Below, in pieces: positions 34,073 to 45,500 of a DNA stretch of 64,000 nt. The notes beneath the pieces are model-generated. The model saw only the letters and a program-made list of their open reading frames with translations, made no database searches and was not told the origin of the DNA. The stretch covers positions 1,302,001-1,366,000 of the forward strand of contig NZ_CP009241.1 in assembly GCF_000758525.1 (NCBI RefSeq), written 5' to 3'. Source of the DNA: Paenibacillus sp. FSL H7-0357. GTDB taxonomy: Bacteria; Bacillota; Bacilli; Paenibacillales; Paenibacillaceae. The translations under genes were made by a program, and so were the position numbers. How positions within the stretch are numbered: the stretch's first letter is position 1; every line of letters starts with the position of its first letter.

Positions 34073-35914
34073 ATGACCAAGACCTTAATAAAAGCCAAAA
34101 ATATACGCAAAGAGTGGAATGGCATTGCCCTATTTGAAGGTGTGTCGTTTGAAATCACAGAAGGGGAACGCGTGCTGTTATTCGGGCGCAACGGGATCGG
34201 CAAGACGACGCTGCTGCAAGGACTGCTCGGCCGTCTGGCCTTTGAGGAGGGCAGTGTCTCTTACGGGTTGCCCGCGGAGGAATGGGGTGTGCTGGACCAG
34301 CAGCTGGAGATTTCAGTTGAAATGTCCGTGCTGGAGTATGTTTTCTCCGGCTGGAAAGAGCTAGCTGCGCTTAAAGGCAGGCTGGAGACACTGGGCAAGC
34401 AGCTTCAGGATACGGAAGGTGCCGATGCGGAGGCGGTGGCCAAATATGGAGAAATCTATGAGAGCTATCTGCAGTTGGACGGCTATGGCTGGGAAGCCAA
34501 GGTGGAGAAATGCCTCAGACAGCTGAAGCTTGATCCTGCGCTATGGGGCCAGCCGTACCGCCTGCTCAGCGGCGGCCAGAAGACACGGGTTCAGCTCGCT
34601 GCGCTGCTCGCCCGGCAGCCCAAGCTGCTGGTCCTGGATGAGCCGACGAATCATCTGGACAATGAGACGATGGAGTGGCTGGAGGAATGGGTACGGAGCT
34701 ATCCCGGTACGGTATTGTACGTTTCCCATGACCGTACTTTCATTGACCGGACAGCTACTGCTGTGCTGGAGCTGACTCCACAGGGCTGCCGCCGTTATCC
34801 TGGCGCCTATAGGGAATACCGCGAGCAGAAAGCGCTGGAGGCCCGCACGCTTGAAGGGAAATACAAAAAGCAGGAGCAGGAGAAAGAGCAATTGCTGGAG
34901 AGTATCCGCCGTTACGCGGAATGGTTCCAGCAGGCGCACCGCGCCGCCGGACAGAACGATTTCCTGCGCTCGAAATCGAAGAAAAATGTTTCCCGCCTTC
35001 ATGCCAAGGAGGCCAGCCTGGCAAGGCTGGAGAAAAACCGCGTGGAGCTGCCGAAAGCAGCACCCAAGCTGAGCATGAAGCTGGAGAGTGAAGCTTTCCA
35101 GGGAGATGCGCTGCTGAGCTTACACAATATCCGCTGTGCCTATGGAGACAACCCGGCGCTGCTGGAGGACTTCAATCTCTCCTTGCGGCGGGGCGACCGG
35201 CTTGCCGTTCTGGGACCGAACGGTGCCGGGAAGTCCACGCTGCTGAAGCTGATCGCAGGAGTTACACAGCCCTCCGGCGGTGAAGTGACCCAACATCCGC
35301 GTACTCAAATCGGGTATTTTGCTCAAGAGCTGGATCACCTCGATCCTGAATCAACCTTACTTGACAGCCTGCTGGAATTGCCGGGGATGACGCAGACGGA
35401 GGCGCGGACGATTCTGGGCTGCTTTTTATTCCCCCGGGAAGATGTCTTTAAGCACATTGGCGACCTTAGTATGGGCGAGAAATGCCGGGTCGCGTTCCTC
35501 AGGCTCTACTTCGGCAGAGGCAATCTGCTGGTGCTGGATGAACCGACCAATTACCTGGATATCGACACCCGGGAACGGGTGGAAGAGGCACTTGCGGCCT
35601 ATCCGGGCGGGCTGGTTATCGTCTCCCATGACCGTTATCTGCACACTAAGGTCGCCAACCGGCTGCTGCTGCTGGAGCATGGGCGGAGACCGCAGTTCTT
35701 CCCGGGCACTTATGAGGAATATACTGCAAAGGAACGCGGCCGGGTGCTGACTCCTGAGGAGCAGACGCGTGAAGGAGAATTGCAGTTGCTGGAGATGAGC
35801 CTGGCCCGGCTTATGCGGAGCGATGCCCTGGAGACAGAGGAAGAGAACCGGGAACTGATGGCGGAGATTGTGAATCTGCGGAAAGCCATCGGGACGCTGC
35901 TGGAGGAAAATTGA
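34073..35914 (+). CDS. ABC-F family ATPase, probable ribosome-protection (antibiotic resistance) type
   Basis: Soluble protein of 613 residues with two ATPase domains and no membrane helices. Walker A motifs are 'GRNGIGKTT' and 'GPNGAGKST'. Signature motifs are 'LSGGQKTRV' and 'LSMGEKCRV', each followed by a Walker B 'LLVLDEPTN'. A charged interdomain linker (about 235-320) is the part that enters the ribosome in this family. The C-terminal tail is helical and acidic. The ATG at 34073 is used because GGAGG is 7 bases upstream; the ATG at 34067 is too close. Vga/VmlR/Lsa-type members displace ribosome-bound drugs, and the attenuator leader supports that role over a housekeeping one. Confidence 0.9.
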   Translation: MTKTLIKAKNIRKEWNGIALFEGVSFEITEGERVLLFGRNGIGKTTLLQGLLGRLAFEEGSVSYGLPAEEWGVLDQQLEISVEMSVLEYVFSGWKELAALKGRLETLGKQLQDTEGADAEAVAKYGEIYESYLQLDGYGWEAKVEKCLRQLKLDPALWGQPYRLLSGGQKTRVQLAALLARQPKLLVLDEPTNHLDNETMEWLEEWVRSYPGTVLYVSHDRTFIDRTATAVLELTPQGCRRYPGAYREYREQKALEARTLEGKYKKQEQEKEQLLESIRRYAEWFQQAHRAAGQNDFLRSKSKKNVSRLHAKEASLARLEKNRVELPKAAPKLSMKLESEAFQGDALLSLHNIRCAYGDNPALLEDFNLSLRRGDRLAVLGPNGAGKSTLLKLIAGVTQPSGGEVTQHPRTQIGYFAQELDHLDPESTLLDSLLELPGMTQTEARTILGCFLFPREDVFKHIGDLSMGEKCRVAFLRLYFGRGNLLVLDEPTNYLDIDTRERVEEALAAYPGGLVIVSHDRYLHTKVANRLLLLEHGRRPQFFPGTYEEYTAKERGRVLTPEEQTREGELQLLEMSLARLMRSDALETEEENRELMAEIVNLRKAIGTLLEEN

Positions 35915-35987
35915 ATATATTGGCGAATAATTTCTTGCCGGAACATATGTAGTAAATAAAGCCGCACTGGATGAACTGAAGTAAAAC

Positions 35988-36033
35988 AAAAGGGGATAGA
36001 AACGGGTTGTTCAACTACCCGATTCTATCCCTT
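35988..36033. terminator. Bidirectional terminator between ABC-F and TPR-protein genes
   Basis: AAAGGGGATAGAAACGGGTTGTT pairs imperfectly with AACTACCCGATTCTATCCCTTT; A and T tracts flank it on both sides. Confidence 0.88.
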
Positions 36034-36058
36034 TACTTGTCTCCGGGAAAAGTGCCCC

Positions 36059-38383
36059 TTAACTAACTTCAAGTACGGCCTTCATGAAGTTTTTCAGTGC
36101 TGAAGGCTCCCCCTCCGTAGTCCATTGTTGCAATGCCTCCGATTCCCCTGCGGCATAAGAAGCAAGCTTCTCTTGCAGCAGTTTGTCAAAAACCTCCGGC
36201 TGTTTTTCCCGCTCAGATTGAAGCTTCAAGATCAGCAGAGGCCAGCGGTATCCGCTTGTTCGGTATCCGTGCTCAGGATAACGTTTCGCTAGCTCCAGCA
36301 CGGAGGTGAGCGGCTGGCCGGCGGCTAGTTCCGCCGCCAGATAGCTGCCGATAAAGCGGTGGCTGAGGTCTTCCTCCAGCGCAACGGCGAACTGCTTACG
36401 GGCCTCTGCCAATTGCCCCTGAAACATAAGTGCGGTGGCATGGATGGCCATCTCATAAGAGCTTGGTTTTTCCTGAATAAGCTCATTATACATGGAGTAA
36501 TATTTGTTATAGTTCACCCAGTCGGCGTGGTCAAAGTAATGATCTACAAGTGAAAAGGTAAAATTGGCATCCGGACGCAGCTGAACGAGCTGGATTAACA
36601 AGGGGATTGTCGCATCCTCCGCTTGTTTATCTTTTGCATAGGAGGCTTTGGCTGTCAGGAGATGAGTCAGCATTTTCAGGGCATGGGCATCCTGCGGATT
36701 TGCGGCGTAGTCCCGGCGATAGGCCTGCAGTGCCTGTTCGAGCTTCTTGTCCTTAACAAGCTTGTCTGCGGCAGTAAGTGTACGCGACTTGTAATAGAAG
36801 AAAGGCAGATTGCCCACGGTATCATCGTTCAGCCGGTAGCCGTTGCTGCGGGTGAGCAGCTTGCCTTGCTCATCAAAAGCATCGATGGTCCACGAGAACC
36901 GGCCTTCAGGGTCTGCGAACCCAAGCAGGGAGGACGGTTCAATAGTTTTCCAGTCATCTGCACCGCCGCTGATCGAGAAGCCGCCGGCATCGTATAACTC
37001 TTCCGCCGGGATGGATACCTTGTTGTCCTTAATGTTCTGCCGAACTATGGTAGTGAATGAGCCGTCTTCTATATTAACGGTGCCGCTCAGGTTGTAATAT
37101 GCTGCAGTTTTGACCGGCTCCCATTCAAATTTAACGGAGGAACCGGTAACCACTTGTGAATTGACAGGAGATTTCAGTTCAAGCAGCGGCTGCAGAACGA
37201 TATTTTCGGTTAAATCGTCCCCCGGCTTGATTTCAATCCAGTCATCAGACTGTACAGGCCAGGCCCAACCGTCGATCTGGGCAAAGCTGACGCCGATCTG
37301 AAGCTGATAGAAGCCGGGAATGACCCCGCTGAATTGATAATGTCCGCTCTCATCAGTAACGATTTGATAGGGTTCGGTATTGCGCATAACACTATGATGG
37401 ACCTCACTTTCTGCACGGAGAAAGATGCCGGCCCGCGACACCGGGGTTCCATCGCTTTTGGAGAGTGTACCCTGTAGGGTCGCCGGTGTATGGATACCCA
37501 TATCTAGAGCAGATTGCAGTGCCGTCCGGAGGGCAATAAGTCTGATGTCGCTGTCAGTAGTTCCCTGCTCGAAGGCTTCAGCGCTGCTGCCATTGCCGCT
37601 TTCTCCTGAATGGATTGACTGTAGTTCGTCCCCGCCATATTCCTTTTTCAGTTCTTTCCATCCCACCCGGTATTGTTCCAGCGCGGTTGTAACCAGAGTT
37701 AATGCCTCACGGCTTTTCCCCTGGGCAAAAAGCAGTCGTCCGCCAAGCCAGGCCGTACGGGCATCCATTTCCAGATCGTTGTTCTGGACAGGGGAATCCG
37801 CTTGTTTCAGCAGGTCGTCCGCCGCTGTGAAATTACCGCTGTTCAGTGCCCGTTCTGCCCGGATCAGCGTTAGTTCCTTTGCCAAGGAAGAGGGGCTGCT
37901 AATCCGCTCCACCGCAGCTGCCAGTGCCTGGTCAGCCTCATCATCCATTGTGCCAATCACGTCGTACTCATAGAGCAGCTGCTTGACCGCATTCAGCATA
38001 GAATAGTCAGCAGGGCCTTGCATAATATACTCCTGCAGGAATTTGATCCTGTCTCCGGGCAGCAGAGGGGAATGAGTTTCTTCGTTTTCACTTTGTGATG
38101 ACTGAGTCATCGAAGCTCCGATATACACATTGAAGCTGTACGAAGTATCTAGATTGCCGGGTTCAATGATCTTTGTGCGGATCAGCTCCATCCGTTTGCT
38201 GCCGGTGCTGCCATTTAGAGTACTGAGAAGTTTTATTCGATCATCCTTGGCTGTGGAAGCCGTTAAGGCGGGGGTTCCTGTTCCGGATCGTGAGAAAGGC
38301 AGTACAACAGCTACTATAGCCAACAGAGAGAGGGGCAGCAGCACAAACAGCACCAGGTGTTTGACCTTTAATTTAATTTTCAT
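36059..38383 (-). CDS. Membrane-anchored TPR / carboxypeptidase-regulatory-like protein
   Basis: Large protein of 774 residues, third in an ECF sigma operon. One N-terminal helix at about 8-31 ('LVLFVLLPLSLLAIVAVV') anchors it, with the rest most likely outside the cell. TPR-like helices cover about 120-250. A carboxypeptidase-regulatory-like beta domain lies at about 305-370 ('GTPVSRAGIFLRAE', 'TDESGHYQFSGVIPGFYQLQIG'). An Fn3-like region spans about 400-530, and TPR-like helices about 545-760. Its ATG overlaps the preceding gene by 11 bases. I infer a sensor or regulator of the sigma factor, or its effector; no close family is known to me. Confidence 0.8.
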   Translation of the reverse strand: MKIKLKVKHLVLFVLLPLSLLAIVAVVLPFSRSGTGTPALTASTAKDDRIKLLSTLNGSTGSKRMELIRTKIIEPGNLDTSYSFNVYIGASMTQSSQSENEETHSPLLPGDRIKFLQEYIMQGPADYSMLNAVKQLLYEYDVIGTMDDEADQALAAAVERISSPSSLAKELTLIRAERALNSGNFTAADDLLKQADSPVQNNDLEMDARTAWLGGRLLFAQGKSREALTLVTTALEQYRVGWKELKKEYGGDELQSIHSGESGNGSSAEAFEQGTTDSDIRLIALRTALQSALDMGIHTPATLQGTLSKSDGTPVSRAGIFLRAESEVHHSVMRNTEPYQIVTDESGHYQFSGVIPGFYQLQIGVSFAQIDGWAWPVQSDDWIEIKPGDDLTENIVLQPLLELKSPVNSQVVTGSSVKFEWEPVKTAAYYNLSGTVNIEDGSFTTIVRQNIKDNKVSIPAEELYDAGGFSISGGADDWKTIEPSSLLGFADPEGRFSWTIDAFDEQGKLLTRSNGYRLNDDTVGNLPFFYYKSRTLTAADKLVKDKKLEQALQAYRRDYAANPQDAHALKMLTHLLTAKASYAKDKQAEDATIPLLIQLVQLRPDANFTFSLVDHYFDHADWVNYNKYYSMYNELIQEKPSSYEMAIHATALMFQGQLAEARKQFAVALEEDLSHRFIGSYLAAELAAGQPLTSVLELAKRYPEHGYRTSGYRWPLLILKLQSEREKQPEVFDKLLQEKLASYAAGESEALQQWTTEGEPSALKNFMKAVLEVS

Positions 38384-38711
38384 ACCGTTTCACCGCCCGC
38401 TCATAGATGTCTTTCCAGTACATATTGCCTCCGGCTTTGATTAATTCACGTTGTCCCGGCTGCTGAACTGCTTGCTGGGTTTCAGTACCGGTATGCGGTG
38501 AATATAACAGCAGTGCTCCTGTTACGAGGATTGCCGTGAATGCGCCAACAGCTTTGAGCGGAATTTCCAGCTCCTTGTTCCACAGTGCCAGCAGACGGGC
38601 CCGGCCCGTAGGAGGGTGGGTTTGCCGCAGTACCTGTTCATGACCTGTGAAAGTGACGGGACGGAGCTCCTCATCAAGCCGCTGTTTGATTTGTTCACGA
38701 TCCGTATTCAT
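38373..38711 (-). CDS. Short single-span membrane protein, candidate anti-sigma factor
   Basis: Protein of 112 residues: a charged N-terminal half of about 50 residues, one helix at about 53-73 ('AVGAFTAILVTGALLLY') and a short outer tail. It lies between the sigma factor and the TPR protein, overlapping the sigma gene by 17 bases and the next by 11. Position and topology are those of an anti-sigma factor. However, the zinc anti-sigma motif HxxxCxxC is absent and the cytoplasmic part is short, so the role is inferred from context only. Confidence 0.75.
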   Translation of the reverse strand: MNTDREQIKQRLDEELRPVTFTGHEQVLRQTHPPTGRARLLALWNKELEIPLKAVGAFTAILVTGALLLYSPHTGTETQQAVQQPGQRELIKAGGNMYWKDIYERAVKRYEN

Positions 38712-39252
38712 AGGAAATGCCCTCCTTCTCCAAAGTCTGCTTAAGCAGCATCCGGCCTCTGGCCAGACGGGATTTAACCGTATTCTCCGCTGTATTCAGC
38801 TCCGCGGATATTTCGCGGATGCTCATTTCATGGAAATAGTACAAGGTCAGACTTTCACGATAGATGTAATCCAGGCTTCGGACGGCTTCAACCAACCGCA
38901 CATGATGCCATTCCACCATAAAATGTTCTTCCGCTCCAGCGGAGGCACCGGACTCTTCCATCCATTGTCCGCTCTCTGCCGCAGGAAAAATGCTCCGCCA
39001 GCTCCACGTCCGCTGCTTCATCCGGCAGCGGTTGACAACAATGGAAACCAGCCAGGCCTTTAACCGCTGCGGATCCTGAAGCTGGGCCATTTTGGCGTAA
39101 GCCTGAATGAAGGTATCCTGCACGGCTTCTTCGGCAGATTGCTGGTCTTTAAGCAGCAGGCAGGCGGTTCTGAGCAGCATATCACCATAAAGCTCCATCA
39201 ACAGGCGGAGAGCCGACTCATCCCTAGCAATAATTCTTTCTATAATATCCAG
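38695..39252 (-). CDS. ECF-type RNA polymerase sigma factor, probable CTG start
   Basis: Sigma factor of about 185 residues. Region 2 covers about 15-80 ('AEEAVQDTFIQAYAKM', 'LKAWLVSIVVNRCR'), and region 4 about 125-180 ('LYYFHEMSIREISAEL', 'TAENTVKSRLARGR'). No ATG, GTG or TTG with a ribosome site begins the domain. The only in-frame upstream start is a TTG at 39369 without one. A strong AAAGGGAGGGG lies 8 bases before CTG 39252, from which the protein would begin with the sigma-2 helix. It heads the operon with the membrane proteins and is divergent from the giant SLH protein gene. Confidence 0.85.
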   Translation of the reverse strand: MDIIERIIARDESALRLLMELYGDMLLRTACLLLKDQQSAEEAVQDTFIQAYAKMAQLQDPQRLKAWLVSIVVNRCRMKQRTWSWRSIFPAAESGQWMEESGASAGAEEHFMVEWHHVRLVEAVRSLDYIYRESLTLYYFHEMSIREISAELNTAENTVKSRLARGRMLLKQTLEKEGISYEYGS

Positions 39253-39528
39253 ATGAAGCTCCCCTCCCTTTACTATTAAGATGCGTGCTGGTGGGTTATG
39301 GTTGCGTAAGCAGGCGATTTTTTCCTGAGATGCTAAATAAGAGTTGAATAGTAGAACGAAATAACTCAAAAGTAACTATGCGGAGTTGTCCAAATAGCTG
39401 CTTTTTTATTTATTTTTTAAATGATTAATTTTTAGAGGATTTAGGCGTAGGATGTCGAATTATGGGATATTAAGTTTGTTCACAAAATTGTCAGTTTCAT
39501 AGACGAGATCACATAATGGAGGCAGCTA

Positions 39529-42500
39529 ATGATGAAAAGAGGTTTGAGTTATTTTTCTGTTGGAACGATGTTGCTTGGAGTTTTAACGCTGTTCTTGTTT
39601 CACCCGCAGGCTGTAAATGCTGCTAATCCGGCACCGGATTCTTTTACGCTGAAAAGCTACGACAATTTACCATCCAGTGCAATGTCGGATCTTGCCTATG
39701 GCAATAATACGTATATCGCAGTAGGTTACTACGGGGCGATTATTAAATCTGCGGATGCAGAGACCTGGGTGAACGTAAAAACAAAAGCAGACATCACCTA
39801 CACTGGAGTGGCAGATCCGAGCTCATTCACTTTTAACGGGGTAGCCTATGGAAACGGATTATTCGTCGTAGGCGGGAGCGCGGGAGTCATTCTGACCTCA
39901 CCCGACGGCACAACATGGACGCAGCGTACCTCCAATGTGAGCAAGGGGATAGGGAATGTTGAGTTTCTTCAATTTAACGGGAACAGTGCATTCTACGCCA
40001 CAACAGAGGGGAAATATTTAACGTCGGCAGACGGAATTACTTGGACCTCAGTCGTCCCTACTGGCCTTGCTTCTAGCGATTATGTAACGAGAATAACGGT
40101 AGGAAATAATGGATCCAGACTGGCTATTGGCGCCGGGAACGGGAAAATATATTCCACTACAAATGGCACAACCTGGACTGTAGCACAGCCGTCAGGCCCT
40201 TCAGGACCATCTATCGGTACAAACATGATCACATGGATGAAGGACCGCTATTATATTTCAGATCCTTTGGCATATATTTGGACCTCTACAGACCTCTCAA
40301 CTTTCACTTTGCTGGGTTCCCCCTTTAAGCAGAATTCCTCTCAATATAATAATCAGATGTTTAATGGATTTTATGATGGCACGAAATACTACTTGTTCGG
40401 CTATGAAGCTCCTAATTATGGTGCTGTGTATACCTCGACGAACGGAACTACGTGGACGATGCAGCCGTTTAAGAATTATTTTGTGACTCAGAGCTCGATG
40501 TTCGTGAACGGAAAGTATTTCCGTCTGGGAAATGAAGGAATGATGGTATCCCCTAACGGCTCGGATTGGAGCTATAAATGGGGGGGAGCTTTTTATGAAG
40601 TTATCCATGACGGATCCCAATATGTCGCTGTTGGCAAAGAGGGTGGAGATGGGGCCATATGGACTTCGGGTGATTTGACCTCCTGGAGTAAAGCCGCTTT
40701 ACCCTCAAGAACAGGAACCTTTACAGCCGCAGCATATGGCAACAACAAATACGTGGCTATCGGCGATGTGAGTCAAACGACAGCAGCACTGGCCACCTCA
40801 ACCGATGGTTCAGCGTGGACTGTGCGGAGCAGTATAAATGATTCCACATCTTTGACGGACATCGCTTTTGGCAACGGGAAATTTGTTGCAGTTGGGGCAG
40901 GCTCCGGTTCGGTGCCCAAAATAAAAACGTCGGTTGACGGGGTGGTCTGGAATGAGCCCGTGCTGCCTGTGCAATCCATTGATGCCCTATATACCGTAAC
41001 CTATGATAATAATCAATTTATTGCTTTAGGCTATGGCTATGACAGCAGCGGCAATGTAGACCAGGCAAGTATCTGGACCTCAACGGATGGGGACACCTGG
41101 GTAAATCACTCCAGTGCTTATCCTAATCACACAGAAGCTTTTAATAATATTGTTTATGACGGAAGTAAATATGTCCTGACCGGGTATAATTCAACAACCT
41201 ATGAAGTATTCTCCCGCACGAGTGTGGACCTCTCGGCATGGAGCGCCCCAACTTTAACTGGTACTTATAGTTTCTATGGGGCTTCTACGATGATGGGACA
41301 AAAGGGAAACAATATTTATATGGTAGCAATCGACAGCAACAATGTTCCGGGGATTTACTACACAGGAGACCAGGGCTCTACCTGGCAGGATGCTGGAGTT
41401 GATTTGTCGGACATTGATATCAATGCGATTTATGCCCTGATGGAGCTGAATGGTGGAATTGTTATCTCCGGGAATTCGCAATTAGTGATGTCGGCAACCG
41501 GATCCCTAGCGCAAGTGGATGCGCCAACAGCGAACCCAACCGGAGCCGGAGGCGCAGTGGCGTCGGGCACGGCGGTGACATTGAGCAGCGCCACTAGCGG
41601 CGCGGTGATCTACTATACGACGGATGGCACAACGCCAACCAGCAGCAGTACGCTCTACAGCGGAGCGATCACCCTGACGAGCGCGAAGACGATTAAAGCC
41701 ATCGCGGTGAAACCGGGGATGACGGACAGCGCGGTGCTGAGCGAGAGTTACACGATTATGGCGCAAGTAGACGCGCCAACAGCCAGCCCAGCCGGAGGCG
41801 AGGTAGCGTCCGGCACGGCGGTGACGTTGAGCAGCGCCACCAGCGGCGCGGTGATCTACTACACGACGGATGGCACAACGCCAACCATCAGCAGTACGCT
41901 CTACAGTGGAGCGATTACGCTAACGAGCGCGAAGACAATTAAAGCCATCGCGGTGAAACCGGGGATGACAGACAGCTCGGTGCTGAGCGAGAGCTACACG
42001 ATCATGGCGCAAGTAGACGCGCCAACAGCCAGCCCAGCCGGAGGCGAGGTTGCGTCGGGCACGGCGGTGACATTGAGCAGCGCCACTAGCGGCGCGGTGA
42101 TCTACTACACGACGGATGGCACAACGCCAACCAGCAGCAGTACGCTCTACAGCGGAGCGATTACGCTAACGAGCGCGACGACGATTAAAGCCATCGCGGT
42201 GAAACCGGGGATGACAGACAGCTCGGTGCTGAGCGAGAGCTACACGATCATGGCGCAAGTAGACGCGCCAACAGCCAGCCCAGCCAGAGGCGAGGTAGCG
42301 TCCGGCACGGCGGTGACGTTGAGCAGCGCCACCAGCGGCGCGGTGATCTACTACACGACGGATGGCACAACGCCAACCATCAGCAGTACGCTCTACAGTG
42401 GAGCGATTACGCTAACGAGCGCGAAGACAATTAAAGCCATCGCGGTGAAACCGGGGATGACGGACAGCACGGTGCTGAGCGAGAGCTACACGATCATGGC

Positions 42501-45500
42501 GCAAGTGGACGCGCCGACAGCAAATCCAGCCGGAGGCGAGGTTGCGTCCGGCACGGCGGTGACATTGAGCAGCGCAACTAGCGGCGCAGTGATCTACTAT
42601 ACAGCGGATGGCACAACGCCAACCAGCAGCAGTACGCTCTACAGTGGAGCGATTACGCTAACGAGCGCGAAGACAATTAAAGCCATCGCGGTGAAACCGG
42701 GGATGACAGACAGCTCGGTGCTGAGCGAGGGCTACACCATTATGGCGCAAGTGGACGCGCCAACAGCCAGCCCAGCCGGAGGCGAGGTAGCGTCCGGCAC
42801 GGCGGTGACGTTGAGCAGCGCCACCAGCGGCGCGGTGATCTACTACACGACGGATGGCACAACGCCAACCATCAGCAGTACGCTTTATAGCGGAGCGATT
42901 ACGCTAACGAGCGCGAAGACGATTAAGGCCATCGCGGTGAAACCGGGGATGACAGACAGCGCGGTGCTGAGCGAGAGCTACACGATCATGGCGCAAGTAG
43001 ACGCGCCAACAGCCAGCCCAGCTGGAGGCGAGGTAGCGTCCGGCACGGCAGTAACACTGAGCAGCGCCACCAGCGGCGCGGTGATCTACTACACGACGGA
43101 TGGCACAACGCCAACCAGCAGCAGTACGCTCTACAGCGGAGCGATCACCCTGACGAGCGCGAAGACGATTAAGGCCATCGCGGTGAAACCGGGGATGACG
43201 GACAGCTCGGTGCTGAGTGAGAGCTACACCATTATGGCGCAGGTTGCAGCGCCGACAGCAAATCCAGCCGGAGGCGAGGTTGCGTCGGGCACGGCGGTGA
43301 CATTGAGCAGCGCCACTAGCGGCGCGGTGATCTACTACACGACGGATGGCACAACGCCAACCAGCAGCAGTACACTCTACAGCGGAGCGATCACCCTGAC
43401 GAGCGCGAAGACGATTAAAGCCATCGCGGTGAAACCGGGGATGACAGACAGCACGGTGCTGAGTGAGAGCTACACGATCATGGCGCAAGTGGACGCGCCA
43501 ACAGCCAGCCCAGCCGGAGGCGCAGTGGCGTCGGGCACGGAGGTGACGCTGAGCAGCGCCACCAGTGGAGCGTTGATCTACTACACGACGGATGGCACAA
43601 CGCCAACCAGCAGCAGTACGCTCTACAGCGGAGCGATTACGCTAACGAGCGCGAAGACGATTAAAGCCATCGCGGTGAAACCAGGGATGACGGACAGCTC
43701 GGTGCTGAGTGAGAGTTACACCATTATGGCGCAGGTTGCAGCGCCGACAGCAAATCCAGCCGGAGGCGAGGTTGCGTCGGGCACGGCGGTGACATTGAGC
43801 AGCGCCACTAGCGGCGCGTTGATCTACTACACGACGGATGGCACAACGCCAACCATCAGCAGTACGCTCTACAATGGAGCGATCACCCTGACGAGCGCGA
43901 AGACGATTAAAGCGATCGCCGTGAAACCGGGGATGACAGACAGCACGGTGCTGAGCGAGAGCTACACGATCATGGTGCAAGTGGACGCGCCAACAGCCAG
44001 CCCAGCCGGAGGCGAGGTAGCGTCCGGCACGGCAGTAACACTGAGCAGCGCCACCAGCGGCGCGGTGATCTACTACACGACGGATGGCACAACGCCAACC
44101 ATCAGCAGTACGCTATACAATGGAGCAATTACGCTAACGAGCGCGAAGACGATTAAGGCCATCGCGGTGAAACCGGGGATGACAGACAGCGCGGTGCTGA
44201 GCGAGAGCTATACCATTACGGCGCAGCAGGTTGCAGCGCCGACAGCAAATCCAGCCGGAGGCGAGGTAGCGTCCGGCACGGCAGTAACACTGAGCAGCGC
44301 CACTAGCGGCGCGGTGATCTACTATACGACGGATGGCACAACGCCAACCAGCAGCAGTACGCTCTACAGTGGAGCGATTACGCTGACGAGCGCGAAGACG
44401 ATTAAGGCCATCGCGGTGAAACCGGGGATGACGGATAGCTCGGTACTGAGCGAGAGCTACACCATTACGGCGCAGCAGGTTGCAGCGCCGACAGCAAATC
44501 CAGCCGGAGGCGAGGTAGCGTCCGGCACGGAGGTAACGCTTAGCAGCGCCACTAGCGGTGCGTTGATTTACTACACAACGGATGGCACAACGCCAAGCAG
44601 CAGCAGCACGCTCTACAATGGACCGATCACCCTGACGAGCGCGAAGACGATTAAGGCCATTGCGGTGAAACCGGGGATGACGGACAGCACCGTGTTGAGT
44701 GAGAGCTACACCATTACGGCGCAGCAGGTTGCAGCGCCGACAGCAAATCCAGCCGGAGGCGAGGTAGCGTCCGGCACGGCAGTAACACTGAGCAGCGCCA
44801 CTAGCGGCGCGGTGATCTACTATACGACGGATGGCACAACGCCAACCAGCAGCAGTACGCTCTACAGTGGAGCGATTACGCTGACGAGCGCGAAGACGAT
44901 TAAGGCCATCGCGGTGAAACCGGGGATGACGGATAGCTCGGTACTGAGCGAGAGCTACACCATTACGGCGCAGCAGGTTGCAGCGCCGACAGCAAATCCA
45001 GCCGGAGGCGAGGTAGCGTCCGGCACGGAGGTAACGCTTAGCAGCGCCACTAGCGGTGCGTTGATTTACTACACAACGGATGGCACAACGCCAAGCAGCA
45101 GCAGCACGCTCTACAATGGACCGATCACCCTGACGAGCGCGAAGACGATTAAGGCCATTGCGGTGAAACCGGGGATGACGGACAGCACCGTGTTGAGTGA
45201 GAGCTACACGATTTCAACAGCCAATAACAGTTCAATCAGTCCGAAGACTGCAAGCTTCGACAAGAATACGGGTAAACAGGCGGATGTTGTAATAACGATG
45301 ATGCTGAATGGCAATAATCTCACCAGCATCTCAAACGGTGTGGCATATCTTGCCGCAGGAAGTGATTACACCGTGTCAGGCAACACAGTAACCCTCCAGA
45401 AGGATTACTTGGCTACGCTGGCAGAAGGCACGACGAGCTTAACGTTCAACTTTACAGCGGGCGCAGTGCAGACACTTGTTATTACAGTAACCGATACGTC

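Noticed and set aside
42904..43488. Minus-strand repetitive ORFs inside the giant gene (also 41506-41766 and 43642-43980)
   Set aside because: They are the reverse reading of the tandem repeats; their repeats are forced by the plus-strand array and they have no ribosome sites.
41509..45216. Regular repeats suggesting a CRISPR-like or satellite array
   Set aside because: The unit is 246-252 bp, always in frame and encodes a known domain type; there are no short repeats with unique spacers.
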